A stretch of 11,854 nt of DNA from Ectocarpus siliculosus. Its lineage: Eukaryota; Sar; Phaeophyceae; Ectocarpales; Ectocarpaceae. The notes under the pieces were generated by a model. It searched no databases. It saw only the letters and a list, made by a program, of their open reading frames with translations, and had not been told where the DNA came from. Position 1 is the first letter of the stretch. Each line of letters starts with the position of its first letter. The stretch spans positions 22,054 to 33,907 of the forward strand of contig FN648551.1 in assembly GCA_000310025.1 (NCBI GenBank), in the 5' to 3' direction. Shown here piece by piece: positions 1 to 6,774 of the stretch. Both the position numbers and the translations under genes were made by a program.

Positions 1-1035
1 GCAGACCTCCCCATCCTTCTCGGGACACCCGCTCCCCCTGCCGATGACGGGACGGGGGAAGACGCAACGGCGGCTCGGGGGGGAGGGGCGACGGCTGCGG
101 GCTCGACAATCTCGACCGGGAACCTCGCCCCACGCCGGTACGCCGCCGCCTCCTCATCCAAGCACCGACAGTACCCCTCGAACCCCGCTCTCACGTAGCC
201 CAGCGACTCCTGCTTGTCGTCGTTGCCGCTCCCGCGCCCCTCGGCCCGCTCACGGCCCCCCGCCGCCGCAATCAGCCCGTAGCCAGCAACGCTAGCCCCG
301 CCGCCGCGACCACCACTACCGCAGACGGCACCGGCGCCGCGGATCGTGGCCACCCCCGGCCACTCGCCGCCGGCGGCCACCGCCCAGCTGCGGACACGGC
401 CGCCCGGGAGCTCGACCCGCAGCTCGCCCTTTCGGGTCCAGAGGGACAGCGAGGCGCCGTCGGCGAAGGCGGCGGCGAAGTCGGGGTCCGGCAGGTTCTC
501 CATCAAGGCACACAGAGTGAACTTCTCCTCGGCCCGCTGTTGCGGAGCTCGGCCTGGTACTCCCGCTTGCGGCGGCGGCGGCGGCGGCGGCGGGTCACGG
601 CGCAGCACCACCTTGGGCGTCTTGCTCCGAAGGGCGTCCACAATGCCGGCGAGGCTCCTGTACAGCGGGTGGAGAGCCGCCGGCAGCGCATCGAGGCTAA
701 AGCCGGGGTCGGCCAAATCGTCCTTGTTGTCTCCCGACGCCAAGCACGCCTCCATCGTGCCCAACACCCGACCGCCCCCGACTGCCGCTGCCTCCCTCGA
801 GAAGGATAAGGAGGTACGCCTGCCGCCACCGCTTGCGGCCTCTGTCACGCCGCCGCCCCCGGCCCACACTCGCTCGCCGTCCGCGGAAGCGATCAGCCAC
901 CGCTTTCCCACCGCGATGCTCGCACGACCGTCCGGGTAGACCTCGACGGCCGCCGCCTTGCCTCCCGACCGGTGGGCCACCGGTTTCACGCGGGCGGTGG
1001 ACAACGGCGCCAGGAGACAACTCCCGCCGCTGCTG

Positions 1036-1072
<37 letters not shown>

Positions 1073-1557
1073 TCGCTTTTCTCGCCGTCGGCTGTCCCGA
1101 CATGGACGCGGAAACGGAGTGGCCAACCGCCGCCGCTGTCGACCCCAAGCAGTAGCCGCCGCCGCCGTCACTGCCCTTGCCGGTGGACGTCTTCTCATGG
1201 AGGTCTCGTCCAGCTGCGGCCGCGGCACGAAGCCCGTGAAGCCCTTGTGACTTAGGCAAGCTTGCCAGGTGCTCCTGCTCGAGCATCGGCAGCGGCTGAG
1301 GAGGGAGCGGTGCTGGAGGCTTTGCGACGCCTCTGTCTCCCTGCCGCTGTCGCCGACGGCGAGCCGACGGGCTGGCTGCGGGGGCGCACGGCGGGGAGCT
1401 GTTGCTCGAGTCGCCGCTGCTGCTGTAGCCGGCTAGATCGAACCGTCGCTCCCCCGGCCTGGTGATGCCGCTTGCCGGTACGCTGTTTCGCTGCCGTTGC
1501 TTGTGGGGCGACGATTCCCGGGCGGGCCGAGGCCTTCGGCTCCGCCGCCGGGGGTGC

Positions 1558-1591
<34 letters not shown>

Positions 1592-2684
1592 GCCGCCGTT
1601 GCTGCCGCTCGTGCTCCAAATCCTTGCCGAGGCCAACCCCCTTTGAGCCAATACCTCTAGCCACCACCAAATTCTCGCCTGCGTCCCCCCCGCGCCCCTC
1701 GCCCCCCGCGTGCAGGCTCGTCGTAGCGGCGGCCGTGACGCCGCCCGCCTCACCCTTCCACCCGAACCGCTCCTTCGACTCCAGCCTTGCACCGGCAGAG
1801 GAGCGCCCTCCCGCCGTGCTTCTCCTTCCCGCGCTGATGCCACCCCTTCTCTCCGCGGTGCCAGCTCCGTTTCCGCCTCGCCCAGCCGTCCGCTCGCCTC
1901 CGCCCGCTGCCTCGACCAATGGTCGCGCGGTTGGCCACGCATTTCTCGCTCTCCCACCACCGCGGCCGCCACCGCCACCGCCGCCATCGTCGCGGATTCC
2001 GTCCCTTCCCCCGGCCGCTGCTGCCCTGCCGTCGAGCGCGACTCCCCCGTCTGCGGAGGCTCGAAACCGGGCTTGAGCGGTGGCGCGCCGGACGCGGGCG
2101 GCGGCCGCAGCGGCTCCGGCGCCGATGGTCGCCGGGGTGGGCACGGTCTCTGCCCTGAGGGTCGCAAAGGAGGCCATGTTGTAATCCCCGTCCAAGAAGC
2201 TGGAGCTGACGGAGTAGAGGTCGGAGGACCCGAGCCCCGCCGTGGACTCCGTCAGGGTGCTGTTGCCCGCTAAGGTCGCTGCGGCGGCGGCAGCGGCGTC
2301 GACGGCAGCTCCTTTCGTTAGTCCACCTTTGCCGCCGCCGCTGCTGCTGGTGCTGCTGGTGCTACTGCCCTCCTCGCCAAACGGCGGCGATGGCCCGGCT
2401 TTGTAGTCCAATCTGCCTCTGGAAGAACAATAAGAAGGGTATTCTTCTCCTTCGTCGTCGTTCGACGTTACGGTTCGCCTCCCAGCATCCCCGCTAGCCG
2501 CCGCTCCTCCCCCCGCCGCCTCTTCGCGCGTATCTTCGGCGAGGGTCCCGTTGGGAGTGCTGCTGCTTCCTCGCTCAGGTGCGGCTGGTGCTGCGACGGC
2601 GGGGCCGCGTTGAGGCGGCTGCTTGTCCAAGCGCAGAAACGGGTGTGCGGCGGCCTCTTCCACACGCATCCTGCGGCGCGGGTC
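1..2684 (-). CDS. PLK4: PLK4 exon 3: kinase end, low-complexity linker, cryptic polo box; runs off the left edge
   Basis: This frame is open for all 2684 bases (894 codons plus two bases), with no stop up to the window edge. The acceptor is TTGCTGCCAG ending at 2685. It starts DPRRRMRVEEAAAHPFL, the end of the kinase domain. Residues about 325-864 are a Ser/Gly/Ala/Arg-rich, probably disordered linker with Q10 (670-679) followed by a basic stretch, and A10 (844-853). From 865 (LSTARVKPVAHRSG) it resembles the PLK4 cryptic polo box. Landmarks are an FSLDALP segment, RSKTPKVV at 990-997, and FTLCALMENLPDPDF at 1026-1040. An alpha-helical region ESLGYVRAGFEGYCRCLDEE begins near 1130. A P8 run (1002-1009) lies inside the polo-box pair. 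The stop codon and polo box 3 must lie to the left. Confidence 0.9.
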
Positions 2685-4675
2685 CTGGCAGCAAGAAGGG
2701 GGAGAGCGCACAACGAGAAGCGTCGTCATGACGGCACAGAAAATCCCTCAAGGCCGTCGGGCCGGATGCTGGACTTTGGAGCAACGTAGCCAAATGTAGG
2801 ACAAGCATTGTTTTGTCTGTCAATTGCCTATGACCAGTCGGAGTATCATCACGCCGAAAGTCAGCGATCGGCACGTGAAATGAGGACGTAGGTGGCGCGT
2901 TCCGGATTCCAACAAAAAGCCTTCTTACCAGCGTCTAGAAAGTGTAAACTGCGTACGACTAAATACCCACTTGTATGCTTTGTCCCATCGTTCCTCTATC
3001 CGAACTCCCCCTCTGCGTCGGCACTCGTCGTACGCCTTCCTCGCCCCTTTGCCTCTTCCGCCGTCCCCCCCACCCACAGGACAGTCGACTCCGCCAACCC
3101 CTAACTACTCACCAAGCTCAGCATGGAGGCCAAGAAGTCTCTCGCGATGTCCGACAGCCCTTCCGGCACCGCGTAGCGCCCGGACCTCGCGTTCGCCAGC
3201 GTGTCCCCTACCCTCCTCCCCTGGAACGGCGCCCTCCCGGTCAGCATGGTGTACAAGAGGCACCCCGCGGACCACAGGTCTGCCGATAGCCCGTAACCCC
3301 CCGGCTGCTGCCCCGCCGCCGACGCCCCGTACACCGGCCCCTGCACCTCCGGGGCCATCGTGTTGGGCGTGCCGCAGAGCGTGTGTCTTTCGCTGTCCTC
3401 CGCTCTGCGCGGCGCGGGAACGAACAAACGGCCGGGGCGGGGGCTCGTAAGAAAGGGTGGGTCAAACGATTGTGTTCCCGTTGTTTTTTTTGCGTCGGGA
3501 AGGGGAAACGGGGCCGGGGGCATGCGTGATTTTCGCGCGTTGCTGCTGTAAGGACCCGTCGCACGTCGTCCACCAGGATGGCGGATTGATAATAGATACG
3601 AGCAGGCCGTGGACGTTTGTGCATCTCGTCCCATCTACAGAACAATACCGTCTGCTAAGGGGCGAAACTGGCGAGGCACACAAAATCCAGATCGAGATGT
3701 TGTTGTTACAAATACTGCTGTTGCTGCGGCTGCTGCTGCTGCTGCTGTAGAGCATGTATTTGGCGGGCGTGGACGTGTTGGCAGTGAACGGATCTGAAGC
3801 ACTACACTACTACTACTCCTGGGGATTTAGACGAGCAAAACAACAATGGTTGGCCGTTTTCGTTCTTTTGTGGGAGCGACAAAATCCAAAACGGCGGTTA
3901 AACGCAGACCCAACAGCCAGCCGCTAATAAACGGCGTATCCAATAACGGCACCGGGCATGGGCACGCACCAATACTGCAGTACAATACAACCCACCCCCT
4001 TTTGCTGTATTGTATGACCGGCCGTGCCCACGCCGCCGAGCACAACGATACTCACTCGAGCTTGACCGCCAGACCGAAGTCCGCAATCCTCAGCCGCCTG
4101 CCGTCCTCCGAAAGCAGCAGGTTCGACAGCTTCAGGTCCCGGTGCATGATCCCGCTCTCGTGGAGGTACTGCAACCCCGCCAGCAACTGGCCCATGTAGC
4201 CGGCCGCCTCTCTCTCATCGAGCGGCCCGCTACTGCCGCTACTGCTGCCGCCGGCGCCCCGCAGCCTGCGGTACAGGTCACCGCCCCCGCATAGCTCCAG
4301 CACCAGGTAGACGAACCGCTCGTCCTCGAAGAACTCGAGCAGCTCTACCACTGCCGGGTGCCTCAGCCCCCAGTGCAGGCGCACCTCGTTCGCCACTCGG
4401 GCACACGCGAGCTCCAAGCCCCCACCAAGCCCTCCTTCCCCGTCCCCGCCGCCGCCGCCGCCGCCGGTACTCGTTGCGGTGCCGCGGAGGTGCTCCGCGG
4501 CCCGGTGCTTGTCCACGACCTTGAGAGCGACTTCTAGGCCGGTCGATCGCACCCGGGCCCGATAGACGACGGCAAAGCCGCCCTTCCCGAGCTCCTGGCC
4601 GACGTCGAAGTCGTCGATGCATGGCGGCACTGGCAGCGGCGCTCCCTCACCTGGTGCAACAGCATCATCCCGCAT
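1..4675 (-). CDS. PLK4: Polo-like kinase 4 (PLK4/SAK), 3' end off the left edge; exons 4675-4056, 3404-3113, 2684-<1
   Basis: This is a serine/threonine kinase of the PLK4 (SAK) family, the master regulator of centriole and basal body duplication; family members act at the centrosome and phosphorylate centriole-assembly factors. Three exons join in phase (phase 2, then phase 0) and give at least 1198 residues without a stop. The kinase domain spans about residues 23-323. It has the polo-type ATP loop LGKGGFAVVY (29-38), catalytic Lys52 (VALK), helix-C Glu97, HRDLKLSN with catalytic Asp180, DFG Asp199, activation-loop Thr215 in HTLCGTPN, and MAPE at 223-226. A low-complexity linker follows (about 325-864), then a cryptic polo box (about 865-1156). 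Linked kinase and cryptic polo box are diagnostic of PLK4 rather than PLK1-3. The linker is clearly longer than in the human protein. The ATG at 4675 is the first in-frame ATG after an in-frame TAG at 4744-4742. Polo box 3 is not in the window. Family identity is very secure; precise exon ends are inferred from splice signals. Confidence 0.94.
120..1004 (-). other. Cryptic polo box (PB1-PB2) coding region of PLK4
   Basis: Residues about 865-1156 of the predicted protein align by eye with the PLK4 cryptic polo box, the dimerising module that binds centriolar recruitment partners (Asterless/CEP152 or CEP192 types in animals). Matching landmarks in order are xxxRVKPVxxxxxxAAVEVYPDG, then FSLDALPxxxxPLYRSL, then VDALRSKTPKVV, then LCALMENLPDPDFAAAFADGASL, then a helix ending CRCLDEEAAAY. 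The order and spacing agree with the family except for an insertion of about 25 residues containing eight prolines at the PB1/PB2 junction. Whether stramenopile partners equivalent to CEP152 exist cannot be told from this window. Confidence 0.85.
570..593 (-). repeat. (CCG)8 coding for polyproline inside the cryptic polo box
   Basis: Eight CGG units on the plus strand read as eight CCG codons in the PLK4 frame (Pro 1002-1009). They lie between RSKTPKVVLRRD and FTLCALMEN, where animal PLK4 has only a few residues. Confidence 0.93.
1037..1069 (-). repeat. (CTG)11 coding for polyalanine in the PLK4 linker
   Basis: Eleven CAG units on the plus strand read in the PLK4 frame as GCT, giving ten alanines (residues 844-853) about 12 residues before the cryptic polo box. 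It is the same trinucleotide as the polyQ tract but in the opposite orientation relative to the coding strand. Confidence 0.95.
1560..1589 (-). repeat. (CAG)10 coding for polyglutamine in the PLK4 linker
   Basis: Ten uninterrupted CTG units on the plus strand read as CAG on the coding strand, in frame, giving Gln 670-679. It is flanked by Arg codons (ERQQRRR before; RHPRRRSRRPRPAR after), so the polyQ sits inside a strongly basic patch. Such runs commonly vary in length between strains. Confidence 0.95.
2685..3112 (-). other. PLK4 intron 2 (428 bases, phase 0)
   Basis: It runs from the donor GTGAGT at 3112 to the acceptor TTGCTGCCAG ending at 2685, preceded by a pyrimidine stretch. Open frames here have no recognisable similarity to known proteins. 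I see no repeat or RNA gene in it. Confidence 0.9.
3113..3404 (-). CDS. PLK4: PLK4 exon 2: activation loop and kinase C-lobe
   Basis: The 292 bases complete codon 207 and add residues 208-304. The acceptor is CGCGCAG just upstream (3410-3405) and the donor is TTG|GTGAGT at 3112-3107. The sequence contains HTLCGTPN with the presumed activating Thr215, then MAPEV, the C-lobe motif ADLWSAGCLLYTMLTGRAPF, and DIARDFLASMLSL. An Ala/Gly/Gln-rich insertion (about residues 228-242) separates MAPEV from the ADLW motif. The last residues LSL join in phase 0 to DPRRRMRVEEAAAHPFL in exon 3, the expected end of a polo kinase domain. Confidence 0.93.
3405..4055 (-). other. PLK4 intron 1 (651 bases, phase 2)
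   Basis: The donor is GTGAGT at 4055-4050 and the acceptor CGCGCAG ends at 3405. The intron holds an interrupted CTG repeat at 3715-3747 and a 9-base perfect inverted repeat (TACAATACA 3981-3989, TGTATTGTA 4006-4014). Open frames in it look non-coding. The intron interrupts the activation-loop codon 207 just before the phosphorylatable threonine. Confidence 0.9.
3715..3747. repeat. Interrupted CTG/CAG microsatellite in PLK4 intron 1
   Basis: Plus-strand reading is CTG CTG TTG CTG CGG followed by six CTG units (3730-3747). It is the third CTG/CAG tract in the same gene but the only one outside coding sequence. Confidence 0.9.
4056..4675 (-). CDS. PLK4: PLK4 exon 1: N-lobe and catalytic loop of the kinase domain
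   Basis: This exon encodes residues 1-206 plus two bases of codon 207. It starts with a short 22-residue leader and then the kinase domain (FDVGQELGKGGFAVVY). It includes Lys52, Glu97, HRD Asp180 and DFG Asp199. Two glycine/serine-rich insertions interrupt otherwise conserved kinase sequence: residues about 69-87 between the Lys52 strand and helix C, and about 139-150 before helix E. The exon ends CTC GA with the donor GTGAGT at 4055-4050; reading on would hit TGA at once, which supports splicing here. Joining to exon 2 gives LAVKLEAEDSERHTLCGTPN. This matches the length of animal PLK4 activation loops with no gap. Confidence 0.93.
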
Positions 4676-5207
4676 AGAGAGAACCCTGGCCGGGAGGTGA
4701 AACTCACCAACCAGATTTGAATTTTTTTTTTTTGGCGCGCTCTACGAAAGAAGCAAGTTCCCGCTCGCCTTGCACGTGCAACAGGTCTCGCGTGCCCGCC
4801 GACAGACTTGCCGGCAGGCCGCCAACGACTTAGCTTGGGTGATCCCGCAGTCGGGGCCTTCTACGGGGCGCGGTGGCCGGCTAACGGCTAACCCCCGACG
4901 AAATTGAACATGCACGAGAGCGTGTCCAACTTGTCAAACAGTTGGACTGCGGTGCCCCCAAAATTGCCCCCCCTATACATTCCTATTGAGAGGGCCCCCT
5001 CTGCCCACCCCGTTTTGGTGTGTTGGCTGTTGGTGTCAAGCTGGCAAGCACGCGTGCAGTGGCCGTGGTTTGCGAAGAGAAGCAAGATTCATTTTCTTCA
5101 TCTGACACGGCTTGTACACTAGAGTTTTGATGTGCATTAAAGTTGTGAGCAAGCACCCAATTGGACAATCAATGTTGGCTTCTTTCTTTGGACGGATCAG
5201 ATCGATC

Positions 5208-5228
5208 GATCCATCCATCCATCCATCC
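5208..5228. repeat. (ATCC)n microsatellite
   Basis: About five ATCC units follow a GATCGATC stretch in the intergenic region. It is non-coding as far as can be seen. Confidence 0.85.
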
Positions 5229-6519
5229 GACGACGCGTGCCCCCCCAACAAAATATATTTTTTCTGATTGGCGACGAGAGAGACCACCGAACCCATGTCT
5301 GTCAATCTTGTTACGAAAACCCAAATACTATCTCGACCTCTGGGGTGGCTACTACTGCAAAAAAGAATGGAGAACGTCGTTTCGACAGAGTTATGTATTG
5401 AGACAAAAATCGCCAAAAGAAATAAGATGGAAGATTTTGTACGTTACAGCAGTAGTATGTTCGGAGACATTGAGAGACCAATGGTCCCTGTTCGTTGATG
5501 TCGCCTGTGCTCCATAACCACTGCCCAAACATCGGGGGTTTCCGTTATAGAAGAAGTTAAAAATACGCCAGATGTATTTTGGGCAGCGCGCGAAAATACT
5601 TCCCTTCGAAGAGATTCATAATCTGCATGTTGTACAGAAGATTACGTGCCACGCATCATGCAGTCAGCAATGTAACCGGTGACCAATTGGAGCAAACCAA
5701 CCGTACCATTCGTTGTGTTCTTCTCGGGCGGGGGGGAGGGACCCCCTCGTGAGCGCCTCACACCAGATACAAAAGGCGAACATGATTCATCAGATGCCAA
5801 CATTAACGAGCAAAGCGGGCGTAGACTGGCGCCCAAAATACTACGGTAGCTGCGACGAGAACAATGCCGATCCCACCACGATTTAACAACCGTCCAAACT
5901 CTGACGAACGTCGGGTGCACGCTTGGCCATTCATTCGCAAGCAAACCGCAACCACCGTTGCTTTATCAGATAGAGAACACACAGCGAAAAAGGTCTAAAA
6001 GAACAATGCTACACAAAAAAAGGCAGAAGTGACGCTCAGTCTTGAGAAGGAGCCTCGTCGTGAAGTCACTCACGTCTGTCTGCAAAACCAAAACCAAACC
6101 CTTGCGCGCATGCATGCATGCGGTTTTCCATGAGAGGCTTTCTCGAACTCCGTTGCATGTTCAAAGAGCCGACCGCTCGCTCGATTTTTCCGGCTAGGCC
6201 GCGCAGGGTTCACCCACCATCATCACAGGATTCGGCGAAAAAGCAACAATCGAACAAAACCAAAGCAGGCTTTTTGCAATTGATAAAGCGAGCCGATCGA
6301 TAATGGGGAACACCCTTATACTACCTTATGCCCTTGCCATCAAAGCCCCGCCCGAAATTGGGAATACCCAACCGAGGGCGCTTCAGCAAAGGGAATGAGC
6401 CAGCAATCTTAATGATGATCACAGGTTCACCTCTACAGCCGCGAAGACCAAAGCCCGATGGCTTGACAACAACACCGTCACGCTAGAAGCAGCACCGATC
6501 CACACGTCCCGGGCTACGC

Positions 6520-6535
6520 AAAAAAAAAAAAAAAA
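6520..6535. repeat. A16 homopolymer
   Basis: Sixteen A residues on the plus strand, about 115 bases beyond the pepD stop codon on the transcript side, where they would read as a U-run in the 3' UTR. The exact length is uncertain in any sequencing of such a run. Confidence 0.85.
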
Positions 6536-6627
6536 CGCGTTCGGGGTTCCTTGAGCAGCCTCCTCGGCGTGAGCATGCCATGCCACAGAAAAAACGCTGT
6601 CGACAGCGTGCCTCATTGCCGCCTACG

Positions 6628-6642
6628 GCCGAGAGGCTCGGC
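6628..6642 (-). other. Hairpin in the pepD 3' UTR next to the stop codon
   Basis: GCCGAG (6628-6633), a 3-base loop, and CTCGGC (6637-6642) form a perfect 6-base-pair GC-rich stem starting seven bases after the stop codon on the transcript. Its function is unknown. Confidence 0.6.
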
Positions 6643-6648
6643 TCTGCC

Positions 6649-6774
6649 CTACTGCTGCTTGGCGGCTAGGCCTTCCAAGGTGGCCAAAACCAGCTGCCAG
6701 AACTTGCCGACCGAAGCAATGTTCACCCGCTCGTCCGGAGAGTGGGCGCCGTCGATAGTCGGTCCGAAGCTCAC
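6649..6774 (-). CDS. pepD: pepD terminal exon with stop codon
   Basis: It encodes VSFGPTIDGAHSPDERVNIA, then SVGKFWQLVLATLEGLAAKQ with Q and a TAG stop at 6651-6649. GPTIxGAHSPDERVxIxSVxKFW is the C-terminal signature of PepD, with the His as a metal ligand. The acceptor is CCCTTGCAG ending at 6775. Confidence 0.93.
   Translation of the reverse strand: MSFGPTIDGAHSPDERVNIASVGKFWQLVLATLEGLAAKQQ

Larger units (their letters stand above)
4676..6648. other. Intergenic region: presumed PLK4 promoter/5' leader and pepD 3' UTR
   Basis: About 2 kb separates the pepD stop codon from the PLK4 ATG. Codons upstream of the ATG stay open only to a TAG at 4744-4742. A run of 12 A on the coding strand (4722-4733) lies about 47 bases upstream of the ATG. 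Open frames of 60-126 codons occur on both strands, but none looks like a known protein or shows convincing splice-linked continuation. Visible structure is limited to an ATCC microsatellite near 5208-5228, a GCATGCATGCATGC palindrome near 6108-6121, an A16 run at 6520-6535, and structured sequence just after the pepD stop. I cannot assign a TATA box or a polyadenylation signal with confidence. Confidence 0.7.

Noticed and set aside
1433-2167. A 244-codon minus-strand frame overlapping PLK4 exon 3
   Set aside because: It is in another register from the PLK4 frame, which stays open throughout 2684-1. Its composition is low-complexity with no domain.
346-2273. Long open frames on the plus strand (346-939, 833-1255, 1462-2076, 1710-2273)
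   Set aside because: They lie antisense to PLK4 exon 3 and are Pro/Arg/Ser/Ala-rich by-products of GC-rich sequence. None has a recognisable domain, while the minus frame carries kinase and polo-box motifs.
4700-4710. Donor-like GGTGAGT upstream of the PLK4 ATG
   Set aside because: No acceptor at a plausible distance before the ATG; the only nearby CCAG would give an intron of about 20 bases. A 5' UTR intron from a farther exon cannot be ruled in.
4888-6303. Small open frames in the intergenic region (for example 5036-5416, 5161-5517, 5642-5944)
   Set aside because: No recognisable motif and no clear splice-linked extension; lengths are those expected by chance.
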